From Burkholderiales bacterium (GTDB lineage Bacteria; Pseudomonadota; Gammaproteobacteria; Burkholderiales; Burkholderiaceae_C), in NCBI GenBank assembly GCA_003963075.1, contig RXJV01000015.1:1-32929 (forward strand): a stretch of DNA of 32,929 nt. Direction: 5' to 3'. Below, piece by piece: positions 23,936 to 32,540 of this stretch (within the stretch, counting starts at the first letter, position 1; every line of letters begins with the position of its first letter). The notes beneath the pieces were generated by a model, which worked only from the letters and a program-made list of their open reading frames with translations, ran no database searches and was not told the origin of the DNA. The position numbers and the translations under genes were made by a program.

Positions 23936-26004
23936 GTGGCGTCCTTGAGCACGGCGGCCTTGAGCTGGGCGAAGAGGAGGGCGTTGTCGGGCGACTCGCG
24001 GGTGCTCGACATGGCCATGCGCACCTGCGAGCTGGCCGTGTCGGCGCTGGGCGCGATCCACACCCACAGCCTACGCTCTTTGATGTAGAGCATCGCGAAG
24101 ACCCCGACGATCAGCAGCACGGCGCCGAGGTAGACGAGCTTTTGCCCCGGCGCACGCGCGACCTGGAAGACGCTGGCCTGCACCTGGTCGAAGCCGTCGA
24201 GCTGCAGCAGCACCGGCGCGGGGTAGTAGAGGCTGTCGGACAGCGACAACACCGCCTGGCTCATGAAGGCCTGGGTCGCGGCATCAGTGCCGGCCGCGGG
24301 CAGGCCGGCGCGCGCCCGGGCGAGCTGGTGCAGCTCGAACAGGCTGCCGTTGAGGATGCGCAGCAGCACCTCGGAGACGCGCTCACGCTCGGCGGCGGGC
24401 ACCTCGCGCTCGATGAACTGCGACAGCGCGGGCAGGCCGCCGCGGACCTCATCGCCGGGCTTGGCGGCAGCGCCCGAGTACAGCGTCAGCGCCCGCTGGG
24501 CAGTGGCTTCGAGCTGGTCCAGCAGCTGTGGCCGGTTGGCCGGTGTCGCCGCGGCGGCGTAGGCGCGCGCGGCGGTCGCGCGCAGCGGGGCATCGGCCAG
24601 GGCCTGGCGCAGGCGCAGCCAGCCGGTCAGCTCGCCGTTCTCGTCGGCGGGCATGCGCAGGTAGCGGAAGCTGTCGGCCCGGCTGTCACGCACGCCGGCG
24701 AGGAAGACCTTCTGGCCGTCGAGTTCGACGGGCAGCATGTAGTTGTTGAACTCGCGGGCCTGGCCGGCGCCGTCGCGCAGCAGGTAGCTGAACGAGGGGC
24801 CAACGTTGTGCAGGGACTTGTCCTTGCCGCCCTTGGCGCCACTGCCCAGGTGCTTGCCCAGGGTCTCGCCGAGGTCGACCTTGCGCACATCGGCGCCGCT
24901 GGTGCCGGCGTCGGCCGCCAGGTTCTCGACGTTGATGACCCGCAGGCCGGAGAACTCCAGGGTCTGGTCGCCGAACGCCAGCTTGCCGCCCACACGGCCC
25001 TGCAGCGCAAAGGGCTGGCCCTCGGCCAGCGGCAGGGCCTTGATCTGCAGCTTGGAGCCGCCGTCGTCGAAACTGCTCTGGTAGATCGCGACACCCTTGT
25101 GGATGACGGGCTCGTTGACCTTGACGGTGGCTTCGCGGGTGGCCGACCCGTCATGGATGACGATGTCGCTGGCAAAGCTCTTGGGCATGCCGGTGGGGTA
25201 GTAGTCGACGCTGAACTTCTTCAGCTCGACCTCGAAGGGCAGGTCCTGCAGCACGACGCCGTCGGGCAGGCTGAGCACGGCAATGCCCTGGCGCTGGTGC
25301 TCGGCCACCGACAGGTTGCCGCGGAAGCTGGGGTTGGCATCGCTCAGCCGGTGCTGCGGCCGCACGTCCGCGACGAAGCCCGAGCCGGTATAGAGCTGCT
25401 TGCCCTGTGCCCACATCGACAGCTTCACCATCGCGTTGCCGTCGAGCACGCCGCCGACGAGGATCAGCACGATGGCCGAATGGGCCGACAGATAGCCGAT
25501 CTTGTTGGCCGCGCCGCGCCGGGCGGCGACCATGATGCCGTGCTCGCGCTGCTGCACGCGGGCCTTCCAGCCCATCGCCGTCAGCGCGTTGCCGATCTCG
25601 GCCAGGGCCATCTGCGGGTTGCTGGGCAGCTCACCAATGGCCTTGTGATGGTGGGCCTGCAGCGACTGTTCCCGCACGCCTTCCTTGTAGCTGCGCAGGT
25701 CGGCCAGGATCTTGGGCGTGTTGCGGGCGATGCATAGGCTGGTGGAGACCACCAGAAACGCCAGGATGGCCAGGAACCAGGGAGCGCTGTAGACCGTGAA
25801 CAGGCCCAGGCGGCCGAACAGCTCCGCCCAGAACGGGCCGAACTTGTCGATGTAGCTGCCCATGGCCTCGCCCTGGTTGACCACGGTGCCGATGACCGAC
25901 GAGATGCAGATGACGGTCAGCAGCGCGATCGCGAAGCGCATCGACGCGAACAGGTCCAGCAGCTCACGGGCTGGCGAATGGCGGGCGAGGGTGGCGGAAG
26001 ACAT
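23932..26004 (-). CDS. resB: Cytochrome c biogenesis protein ResB (Ccs1)
   Basis: This protein of about 690 residues has N-terminal membrane helices (MRFAIALLTVICISSVIGTV with VVNQGE following; FLAILAFLVVSTSLCIARN; a third near SAHSAIVLILVGGVLDG), a large periplasmic region, and a last helix near the C-terminus (LVYLGAVLLIVGVFAMLYI). This is the ResB/Ccs1 layout, the partner of CcsA in system II cytochrome c maturation. The start at ATG 26004 (MSSATLARHSP) is preferred; an ATG at 26049 lies inside the terminator of the preceding gene. It has a long periplasmic domain compared with short ResB proteins, as is usual in betaproteobacteria. Confidence 0.93.
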   Translation of the reverse strand: MSSATLARHSPARELLDLFASMRFAIALLTVICISSVIGTVVNQGEAMGSYIDKFGPFWAELFGRLGLFTVYSAPWFLAILAFLVVSTSLCIARNTPKILADLRSYKEGVREQSLQAHHHKAIGELPSNPQMALAEIGNALTAMGWKARVQQREHGIMVAARRGAANKIGYLSAHSAIVLILVGGVLDGNAMVKLSMWAQGKQLYTGSGFVADVRPQHRLSDANPSFRGNLSVAEHQRQGIAVLSLPDGVVLQDLPFEVELKKFSVDYYPTGMPKSFASDIVIHDGSATREATVKVNEPVIHKGVAIYQSSFDDGGSKLQIKALPLAEGQPFALQGRVGGKLAFGDQTLEFSGLRVINVENLAADAGTSGADVRKVDLGETLGKHLGSGAKGGKDKSLHNVGPSFSYLLRDGAGQAREFNNYMLPVELDGQKVFLAGVRDSRADSFRYLRMPADENGELTGWLRLRQALADAPLRATAARAYAAAATPANRPQLLDQLEATAQRALTLYSGAAAKPGDEVRGGLPALSQFIEREVPAAERERVSEVLLRILNGSLFELHQLARARAGLPAAGTDAATQAFMSQAVLSLSDSLYYPAPVLLQLDGFDQVQASVFQVARAPGQKLVYLGAVLLIVGVFAMLYIKERRLWVWIAPSADTASSQVRMAMSSTRESPDNALLFAQLKAAVLKDAT

Positions 26005-26031
26005 CGGCTTCGGAAGTGTCGGGCAAGAAAA

Positions 26032-26056
26032 AAGGCCGGTGCATGACACCGGCCTT
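26032..26056 (-). terminator. Rho-independent terminator after cytochrome c4 gene
   Basis: AAGGCCGGTG and CACCGGCCTT form a perfect 10-bp stem with a 5-nt loop. Read on the minus strand it is followed by a run of Ts. It lies 26 bp past the cytochrome stop and 28 bp before the resB ATG, so cytochrome transcription mostly ends here and resB-ccsA needs its own promoter or read-through. Confidence 0.9.
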
Positions 26057-26082
26057 CCTTCAGCAAGGCGGCTTGCGCCGGA

Positions 26083-26703
26083 TCAACGCAGGCCGGCGGC
26101 GTAATCGGACACGGCCTGGATTTCCTTGTCGCTCATCTTGGCGGCGATGGCCATCATCATCGGCGCGTTGGCGCGGGCGCCACTGCGGAAGGCGTTCATC
26201 TGCGCCTCGACATAGTCGCCATGCTGGCCACCCAGGCGCGGGTACTGGGCCGGGATGCCGGCACCGGTCGGGCCGTGGCAGCCGGCGCAGGCCGGCACGC
26301 TGCGCTCGGCGATGCCGCCGCGCCAGATCTTCTCGCCCAGGGCGATGGTGTCCTTGTTCTTTGCAAAGCCCGGCTTGGCGGTCTTGCTCGCATAGAAGGC
26401 GGCCACGTTGCGCATGTCCTCCTCGGACAGCGCGGCGGCCATGCCGCTCATGACGGCGTTCTTGCGCTTGCCGGACTTGAACTCGGTCAGCTGCTTGACC
26501 AGGTATTCCGGGTGCTGCCCCTGCAGGATGGGGTTGGCCGGGCTGCCGCGCGAGCCGTCGGCCGTGTGGCAGGCCGCGCAGACCTGAGAGGAGATCGCGC
26601 CTCCCTTGGCGAGATCGGGCTTGGCCGGGGCGCTTGCAGGCTCGTTCGCATGGGCCGCTGCAGCCAGCATCAGACTCGACAGGAGAAGGGCGACAGTCTT
26701 CAT
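26083..26703 (-). CDS. Dihaem cytochrome c4-type protein
   Basis: This 206-residue periplasmic protein has a signal peptide (MKTVALLLSSLMLAAAAHA) and two haem c domains, with CAACH at 42-46 and CAGCH at 139-143. Likely axial Met ligands are Met85 or Met88 in VMSGMAAAL and the Met run near 182-190. Two tandem class I domains of this size are typical of cytochrome c4, which carries electrons to terminal oxidases. The frame is open far upstream, but the signal peptide sets the start at 26703. It is divergent from engB and is followed by a strong terminator before the resB-ccsA genes. Confidence 0.93.
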   Translation of the reverse strand: MKTVALLLSSLMLAAAAHANEPASAPAKPDLAKGGAISSQVCAACHTADGSRGSPANPILQGQHPEYLVKQLTEFKSGKRKNAVMSGMAAALSEEDMRNVAAFYASKTAKPGFAKNKDTIALGEKIWRGGIAERSVPACAGCHGPTGAGIPAQYPRLGGQHGDYVEAQMNAFRSGARANAPMMMAIAAKMSDKEIQAVSDYAAGLR

Positions 26704-26773
26704 GGATGAATGTGCTTTCGTGGGGCGCAACTTGAGAATTTTACAATGCTGAATCACAGCGTCCGATCCCACC
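26704..26773. promoter_or_regulatory. Divergent promoter region between cytochrome c4 and engB
   Basis: This 70-bp AT-richer gap has TACAAT at 26742-26747 on the + strand as a -10 candidate for engB, and TAAAAT overlapping it on the - strand for the cytochrome gene. No convincing -35 boxes are seen, so the exact start sites are uncertain. Confidence 0.5.
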
Positions 26774-27478
26774 ATGACCAACGAAATCCCTGATGCAGGG
26801 CCTGCCGCGTCAATCACCGACAAGCTCGCCCTCGCCTGGACGCACACCGCCCGCTTCCTGACGACCGCCAGCCAGCTGGTGCACCTGCCCGCCACCGAAC
26901 TGCCCGAGATTGCCTTCGTCGGCCGCTCCAATGCGGGCAAGTCCACCGCGATCAACACGCTGGCCCAGCAGAAGCGGCTCGCCTTTGCGTCCAAGACGCC
27001 GGGCCGGACCCAGCACATCAACCTGTTCGAGCTTGGCCCCAAGGACGCACCGGACGCGTTGTTCGCCGACCTGCCGGGCTATGGCTACGCGGCCGTCAAC
27101 AAGTCCGCCAAGCTGCGCTGGCAGAAGGTCATGGCGGACTATCTGGAGGTGCGCCGCAGCCTGTCGGGCGTCGTGCTGATGGTGGATTCGCGCCTCGGGC
27201 TGACCGACCTCGACCAGCAATTGCTGGAGTTCGTGGCCGCCCGCGTCGCCACCGGCGAGATCAAGCTGCTGGTGTTGCTGACCAAGGCCGACAAGCTCAA
27301 CCGCAAGGAGGCCGATGCGGCGCTGCGGGCGACGACCGAGTTCCTGGCCGGCATGACGACCGAGAACTCCGACGTTGCGGTGACGCTGTTCTCGGCGCTC
27401 AAGAAGACTGGCGTCGGCGACGTCGCCCTGGCCCTGCACGAGTGGGCCCACCCCACGGCAGCAGCCGTCGCGGTCTAG
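26774..27478 (+). CDS. engB: Ribosome biogenesis GTP-binding protein EngB (YsxC/YihA)
   Basis: This 234-residue TRAFAC GTPase has a P-loop GRSNAGKS (50-57), a switch I region with TPGRTQHIN, G3 DLPGYG (99-104), G4 TKADK (170-174) and a G5-like SALKKTG. These spacings are those of EngB/YsxC, needed for late assembly of the large ribosomal subunit. The N-terminus is about 20 residues longer than E. coli YihA. It is divergent from cytochrome c4, a pairing I recall as common in Burkholderiales. Its TAG stop lies in a CTAG shared with the stop of the convergent DUF1631 gene. Confidence 0.96.
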   Translation: MTNEIPDAGPAASITDKLALAWTHTARFLTTASQLVHLPATELPEIAFVGRSNAGKSTAINTLAQQKRLAFASKTPGRTQHINLFELGPKDAPDALFADLPGYGYAAVNKSAKLRWQKVMADYLEVRRSLSGVVLMVDSRLGLTDLDQQLLEFVAARVATGEIKLLVLLTKADKLNRKEADAALRATTEFLAGMTTENSDVAVTLFSALKKTGVGDVALALHEWAHPTAAAVAV

Positions 27479-29490
27479 CCGCCGTCCAGGTCGCTCATCA
27501 GGGTGTCGACCGCACGCTGAACCACGCTGTCGTCCTCGAGCGCCGTGATCAGGCCGTTGGACAGCAGGGCTTCCAGCGCCTTGCGGGTGAGCGACAGGCG
27601 CTCGTCGGGGTCGCGGCCGACGAACAGCACATACTGCCGTCCCTCGCTGATCCACGCGATTTGCGCGGTGTGCCAGTTGCCCTGGATGAAGAGGTGGAAC
27701 CAGTGGCCGATTTGCAGGCCGTCGATCCAGTGCTTGAGGGCGGCACGGGCGTCCGGCGAATCATGTTCGCTGTACAGCTGCACCGGCACCGTGGGCAGTT
27801 CGCTGCGGTCGACGTCCGTGCTCAGCCAATGCGACGGCACCTGGGATTCGCGCTCTTCCATCAGCCGCCTGACGATCTCGTCCGCCGATGCCGGCGCGGC
27901 GCTGCCGGCACCGCCGCCGGGCCGAGGGGGCGCGATGCGCTTTTCGGCCGGGTCCAGGGCGGGCAGGCCGCGCAGCAGCCGGGCATGCTGGCTCATCAGT
28001 TCGCTCAGGGCCGGCTCGCGCTTGGGCACAGGCAGGTCGATGCTCTCGCAGCCACTCACCAGGCGCTCGATCAGCACCGGCAGGCGCATCCGCAGCGCCT
28101 CGCGGTCGGCCAGGTCGCGCGGCGTGGTGAGGCTGTCAAGCAGCGCGTCGACCAGCTCCACGGCGGCCTGGGCCTCGCGCGAGTCGCGGCCGTGGCGCAC
28201 CATGGCGTTGACGATGACTTCCACCCATGAGGTCTGCAGGAAGCGGTGCAGGCGCGGGCCCAGCGGCGCCCCAATGATCTGGTGCTCGATCTGCTCGCGC
28301 AACAGCGTGCGCCACTCGTTTCGCAGGTGTTCGCGTTCCAACGCGGCCAGCGCGCCGGCGTTGCGTTGGCTGCTCTGGCGTGCCTGGTGGTCGATGCGCG
28401 CCGTGACCCGGCCGAGCACCTGCTGGAACAGGAAGGCGGTCGGTGTCGGGGCATCGACGAGCAACTGGGCTTCGGCTTCCATGAAGCGCAGGAAGTCGAC
28501 GAGACGTTCGTCGTCGGCGCGGTCGAAGGCCATGCCATGCGCGGCGACCCGGTTCAGCAGCGCCCAGGTCGGATGGTCCTGGCGGCGCAGCAGGCTGGAG
28601 TCGCTGCGGGCCAGGCGGACCACGGCGATCTGCAGCCGCGCCAGCAGGGCCTTCAACGGGGGCAGCAGCCGCGGGTCGGCCAGGATCTGGTCGTAGAGCC
28701 GGCTCAACATGTCCGGCCCGGTGCTGCGCACAAAGGGCGCCGGCGCGTTGGGGTCCAGCGGCGGCGTCGCGGCCAGGCCCTGGGGGCGCGAGTTCACGGC
28801 GTCGACCCGGCGAGACAGGCCGTCGAGGGTGCCCTGGGGACCACCGTGGCGCTGGTGCGCGCGCGGGCCGCCCTGAGGCTGGCCGTGTGCAGCCACCAGC
28901 TCGCTGAGGTTGGCGTCCCGCAGCGCCTTGCAGGCGTGGGCGTACTGGCGCTGCAAGGCCTTGGCCAGCGGTGTGGCGGCCACGCGCATCAGCTCATACT
29001 GGTCGCGGGCCGCCAGCCGGCTGGCCGCCAGCGCATGGTGCAGCGCGTCTGCGTACAGGCCGGGCCGAAGCGGGTTGTCGCGCTCGCGGGCCCTCGCAAT
29101 GCCACGCAGCGCAGCATAGAAGTTGCCGATCTGATGCAGCTCGGCGCGGCTCATCTCCTCGGCGGTGCGGGTGACATGGGCAATGGCCACGTCCTGCATT
29201 GCCTGGTGTTCATCGACCAGGCTCAGGCTGTCGATGCCGCCCCCCATCTGCAGCGGCTGGCGCTGCAGCGGGTCCTCTCCGCGGCGGCCGGCCTGCAGCA
29301 GTTCGATCAGCCGTCCTTCGAAGTTGGCCGCGAAATGGGTGCGCGCCTTGCGCCAGGCCTCGCGCAGCGGGAAGTGCTGGGGCTGAGCGTCGAGTTCATC
29401 CTGCACGACGTTCAGGAGTTCGCGCGCCAGCGGCCCGGCTTCGGTCAGCGCGTGGTCCAGCAGATCGTGAGGGTGGAGGCGAGCAAGCAT
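27475..29490 (-). CDS. DUF1631 family protein
   Basis: This 671-residue, mostly alpha-helical protein matches DUF1631 in its central stretches (DMLSRLYDQILADPRLLPPLKALLARLQIAVVRLA and NDQLRNEW-like helices) and in its C-terminal beta-rich part (WFHLFIQGNWHTAQIAWIS, YVLFVGRDPDERLSL). Such genes are sometimes mislabelled thymidine phosphorylase. The C-terminal 110 residues look like a small beta-barrel, perhaps PilZ-like, but no clear c-di-GMP RxxxR motif is visible. A Gly/Pro/His-rich linker (about 205-260) separates the helical parts. There is no signal peptide. The function is unknown. It ends tail to tail with engB through a shared CTAG and is divergent from the TPR/GT41 gene. Confidence 0.8.
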   Translation of the reverse strand: MLARLHPHDLLDHALTEAGPLARELLNVVQDELDAQPQHFPLREAWRKARTHFAANFEGRLIELLQAGRRGEDPLQRQPLQMGGGIDSLSLVDEHQAMQDVAIAHVTRTAEEMSRAELHQIGNFYAALRGIARARERDNPLRPGLYADALHHALAASRLAARDQYELMRVAATPLAKALQRQYAHACKALRDANLSELVAAHGQPQGGPRAHQRHGGPQGTLDGLSRRVDAVNSRPQGLAATPPLDPNAPAPFVRSTGPDMLSRLYDQILADPRLLPPLKALLARLQIAVVRLARSDSSLLRRQDHPTWALLNRVAAHGMAFDRADDERLVDFLRFMEAEAQLLVDAPTPTAFLFQQVLGRVTARIDHQARQSSQRNAGALAALEREHLRNEWRTLLREQIEHQIIGAPLGPRLHRFLQTSWVEVIVNAMVRHGRDSREAQAAVELVDALLDSLTTPRDLADREALRMRLPVLIERLVSGCESIDLPVPKREPALSELMSQHARLLRGLPALDPAEKRIAPPRPGGGAGSAAPASADEIVRRLMEERESQVPSHWLSTDVDRSELPTVPVQLYSEHDSPDARAALKHWIDGLQIGHWFHLFIQGNWHTAQIAWISEGRQYVLFVGRDPDERLSLTRKALEALLSNGLITALEDDSVVQRAVDTLMSDLDGG

Positions 29491-29578
29491 GGGAAGTGGG
29501 TTGCGGCGTGATGCAATTATCCGACCCGGTCCTGGCGCGACTTGACGTCCCCCAGCCCCTTGCTCACCCCCGACTTCA

Positions 29579-31774
29579 ATGGCTGACGCCGCACTTCAGA
29601 ACCTTTTCACGCTTTTCCGGACCGGGCGCCATGCCGAGATGGTTTCGGAGGCCCGAAATCTGTTGCGGCACCACCCGGATGAGGGGGCGCTGTGGAAGGC
29701 TTTGTCGGTGGGGCAGCAGCTGCTTGGGGAAGATGCCCTTGACGCCCTGACCCGCGCTCGCGCGCTGCTGCCGGCGGATGCCGAAGTGGCCGCCAATTTG
29801 GGCGTGCTGTGGATGGGGCGGGGTGACTGGCCGCGCGCGCATGAGGCCCTGCGGGATGCGGTGCGTCTGCAGCCGCGCCTCGCTGGCGCGCACAACAACC
29901 TGGGCAATGTGCTGCTTGCGTTGCAGCGTCCCGGTGAGGCACTGCTGGCCTTCGAGACGGCGCTGTCGATCCAGCCAACGCTGGTGCTGGCGCATGGCAA
30001 CCGCGGGCGTGCGCTGTTGGCGCTGGGGCAGCCCGAGGCGGCGGCCGGAGCGCTGCTGCAGGCCGTCGACGCATGCCCAAGCGATGTCACTCTGCGTCTG
30101 AATGCCGCCACCGCGCTGCGGGCCGCAGGCCGCACGGCCGACGCCGTTCTGCAACTGCGCGCGGCCTTGGCGCTGGCGCCCGCCCACGTCGACGCGGGTT
30201 TTGTGCTGGGCGAGTTGCTGCAGGCGCAGGGCGATGCGGCCGGCGCGGCTGAGGCCTGGTCGCAGGTGCTTGTGCACGATCCGGGCCATGCCGCGGCGGC
30301 CTGCAACCTCTGCCAGGTGGCGCCGGAGCGCGGCGAGGCGGTGCTGCGCGGCGTGCTGGCCGCGGGCGCCACCGGCGAAAGCCGGGCCGCGGTGCTGATC
30401 AATCTGGGCCGCCTGTTGCTGCAGCAGGACCGGGTCCATGAGGCCGAGCGGGCCTACCGTGAAGCAACCCAGGTGGCGCCGGCATCGCTGCAGGCTGACA
30501 GCGGCCTGGCGCAAGCGCTGCGTCGGCAGGGCCGCCTGGACGAGGCACAGGCCTCGCTGTCGGCACTGATCGAGCGCGCACCGCAACTGCTGACCGCACG
30601 CAGTGATCACCTGCTGCTGCAAGCCTACCGGCAGCGCTCAGCCGATCAGGCCGGGGGCTTGCGCGCCGAGGCGGCCGCCTTCGGCGCCTGCGTTCAGGCG
30701 CCGCCGGTGCAGCGTGGCGCACGGCCGCCGGCCGGGCTGCGCGTGGGTTTGGTGTCTGCGGACCTGCGCTGGCATCCAGTGGGTCGGCTGGCGCTGGCCT
30801 GGCTGCCGGCGCTGGCCAGCCGCTGTGAACTGTTCGTCTACGCCAACCAGCGCGCAGCCGATGCCCTAACTAACGAGCTGCGCGGCAAAAGCGCGCGGTG
30901 GTGCGACATCTCGGGCTTGGATGATGATGCTGCGGCGGCGCAGATCGCCACCGACGGCATCGATGTGCTGGTCGATCTGAACGGGCATACCGGCGGGAAT
31001 CGCCTCGGCGTGCTGGCGCGGCGCCCGGCAGCGCGGCAGCTCAGCTGGCTGGGTTACGCCGGCAGCACCGGGCTGGCCGAGGTGGATGGCTTCATCGGCG
31101 ATCGCTGGCTGCTGCCGCCGGGGGCGGAGGCTGGCTTCGTGGAACCGCTTCTGCGTCTGCCCAACTGCTTCACGGTCTATGCGCCGCCGTCTGGGGCACC
31201 CGAGGTGCCGCCTTTGGGGCGCGAGCCGTGGTTCGGCAGCTTCAATGGGCTGCACAAGCTCAGCGATGAGGTGCTGGCGCTGTGGGCGCGCGTGTTGGCG
31301 GCCACGCCGGGCAGCCGGCTGTTGATCAAGGCGCCGGGGCTGCAACATGCCGCCGAGCGCGAGGCCTTGCAGCGACGTTGGCCGGGCGATGCCGCGCTCC
31401 TCGCGCTGGAAGGCCCGGGCCCCGTGCACGATTACCTGCGAGCATTCGGGCGGGTCGACATCGCGTTGGACCCCTTTCCTTACAGCGGCGGCATGACGAC
31501 GCTGGACGCGCTCTGGATGGGCGTGCCGGTGCTGACGCTGCCCGGCGCCGCGCCGATCTCGCGCCAGGGGCTGAGCTTTCTGCAGACGCTGGGGCTGGCA
31601 GAAGGCTGGGTGGCCTCGGATGCCGACGACTATGTGGGGCGCGCCGCAGCAAGCATGTCGGACCGCGCAGGCCTGGCGACGCTGCGCGGCGGCCTGCGTG
31701 AGCGCATGGCCGTCAGCCCGCTGTGCGATGCCGGGCGCTTCGCCACCGAGATGCTCGCGCTGCTGAGGCCTTGA
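29579..31774 (+). CDS. TPR / O-GlcNAc-transferase-like (GT41, SPINDLY-type) protein
   Basis: This 731-residue protein has about eight to nine TPR units (residues 1-350, e.g. AHNNLGNVLLALQRPGEALLAFETALSIQP) followed by a GT41 catalytic region (about 385-731). GT41 motifs visible are GLVSADLRWHPVGRLALAW, DLNGHTGGNRLGVLARRPA, LSWLGYAGSTGLAEVDGFIGD, FNGLHKLSDEVLALWARVL and LDPFPYSGGMTTLDALWMG. Family enzymes transfer GlcNAc or another sugar, often fucose in SPINDLY, to Ser/Thr of proteins. The acceptor and sugar here are unknown. There is no signal peptide. A PEP-CTERM protein gene follows at 31952; similar TPR transferases occur near exopolysaccharide and PEP-CTERM loci, so surface glycosylation is a fair guess. 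Confidence 0.87.
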   Translation: MADAALQNLFTLFRTGRHAEMVSEARNLLRHHPDEGALWKALSVGQQLLGEDALDALTRARALLPADAEVAANLGVLWMGRGDWPRAHEALRDAVRLQPRLAGAHNNLGNVLLALQRPGEALLAFETALSIQPTLVLAHGNRGRALLALGQPEAAAGALLQAVDACPSDVTLRLNAATALRAAGRTADAVLQLRAALALAPAHVDAGFVLGELLQAQGDAAGAAEAWSQVLVHDPGHAAAACNLCQVAPERGEAVLRGVLAAGATGESRAAVLINLGRLLLQQDRVHEAERAYREATQVAPASLQADSGLAQALRRQGRLDEAQASLSALIERAPQLLTARSDHLLLQAYRQRSADQAGGLRAEAAAFGACVQAPPVQRGARPPAGLRVGLVSADLRWHPVGRLALAWLPALASRCELFVYANQRAADALTNELRGKSARWCDISGLDDDAAAAQIATDGIDVLVDLNGHTGGNRLGVLARRPAARQLSWLGYAGSTGLAEVDGFIGDRWLLPPGAEAGFVEPLLRLPNCFTVYAPPSGAPEVPPLGREPWFGSFNGLHKLSDEVLALWARVLAATPGSRLLIKAPGLQHAAEREALQRRWPGDAALLALEGPGPVHDYLRAFGRVDIALDPFPYSGGMTTLDALWMGVPVLTLPGAAPISRQGLSFLQTLGLAEGWVASDADDYVGRAAASMSDRAGLATLRGGLRERMAVSPLCDAGRFATEMLALLRP

Positions 31775-31811
31775 CGCGCGGTGTCTTCGGCGCGGCGGGG
31801 CTGCACGGTTG

Positions 31812-31838
31812 GGGGGTTATCCCCCGGAAGCGCGGGGG
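31812..31838 (+). other. Two mutually exclusive GC hairpins after the GT41 gene
   Basis: GGGGG (31812-31816) can pair with CCCCC (31821-31825) across TTAT, while the same CCCCC can instead pair with the GGGGG near 31834-31838. Only one hairpin can form at a time. Neither has a T-tract. They may mark the end of the GT41 transcript or an alternative-structure leader. Confidence 0.35.
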
Positions 31839-31893
31839 GCAGTTCGGCGGCAGAAGATCCCACGGCTTCCTAGAATTTCGACTCGTTTCGATG

Positions 31894-31916
31894 CCCGCAC
31901 CGGCGGGTCGTTTTTT
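31894..31916 (+). terminator. Terminator-like hairpin and T-run in the leader of the PEP-CTERM gene
   Basis: CCCGC (31894-31898) and GCGGG (31903-31907) form a short stem with a 4-nt loop (a G-U pair extends it), followed after 3 nt by T6 at 31911-31916. A -10-like TAGAAT lies upstream at 31871-31876. It may end the GT41 transcript, or act as an early terminator within the PEP-CTERM leader. Confidence 0.45.
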
Positions 31917-31951
31917 GATGTTGCGCCCGGTGGCGGCGCAGGGAGCAAAAC

Positions 31952-32515
31952 TTGAAGGCAGTGATTTGCGCAGGCGCCTTGGCGCTGCTGGGCGCGGGTG
32001 CGGCGCAGGCCGCCCTGGTCAACCTGAGCTACCAGGGCAAGAGCCAAGTGGAGACGGGTGTCGACGTGACGGGCAGCGGTGCTTTCACGACGAAGTCGGC
32101 GACCGCCCTGGGTGCCATTGGCGTGGATGACCTGGCGAGCTTCAGCTTCTCGTTCTCGTTCTCGTACCAGGGCAAGGTCGACACGTACGCTTACGACCTG
32201 TCCAAGCTGACCTGCGCCAAGAAGTTCGATGGATCGATCTGTGGCTTTTCGGCGGTGCTGTCGTCGACCGGCGTGGACTCGCTGGAACTGCTGACCGACA
32301 TGGCGCCCGGCGCGTTCAGCTGGGATCAGCGACTGGTCGTGGACAGCCTGCAACTGGCGTTCACCGAGAACCCCGACATGCCGCCGCTGAGCACCGGCAA
32401 GCTGACGGCCACGCTGGTGCCCGATGCCAATCCGCTGCCGGAGCCTGCATCGCTGGCCTTGGCCGGTCTGGCGCTGGGCGGCTGCCTGCTGGGCTCGCGC
32501 CGCCGCTCGCGCTGA
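31952..32515 (+). CDS. PEP-CTERM sorting-domain secreted protein
   Basis: This 187-residue protein has an N-terminal signal peptide (KAVICAGALALLGAGAAQA, cleavage after Ala20). Its C-terminus has the PEP-CTERM tripartite signal: PEP at 163-165, a hydrophobic segment (ASLALAGLALGGCLLG) and a basic tail RRRSR. Exosortase (EpsH) cleaves such proteins during export, usually alongside exopolysaccharide and biofilm genes; no exosortase is in this window. The passenger is Ser/Thr/Asp-rich with one Cys pair (LTCAKKFDGSIC) and a repeat FSFSFSFSY from tandem TTCTCG hexamers. The start is TTG 31952, supported by GGGAG 6 nt upstream; no in-frame ATG gives a signal peptide. A strong terminator follows. 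Confidence 0.88.
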   Translation: MKAVICAGALALLGAGAAQAALVNLSYQGKSQVETGVDVTGSGAFTTKSATALGAIGVDDLASFSFSFSFSYQGKVDTYAYDLSKLTCAKKFDGSICGFSAVLSSTGVDSLELLTDMAPGAFSWDQRLVVDSLQLAFTENPDMPPLSTGKLTATLVPDANPLPEPASLALAGLALGGCLLGSRRRSR

Positions 32516-32540
32516 TTGGCGGCTCGCGCGCCACAAGAAG

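Noticed and set aside
26704..27042. Upstream extension of the cytochrome c4 frame into engB
   Set aside because: The signal peptide fixes the start at 26703; the extension is antisense to engB.
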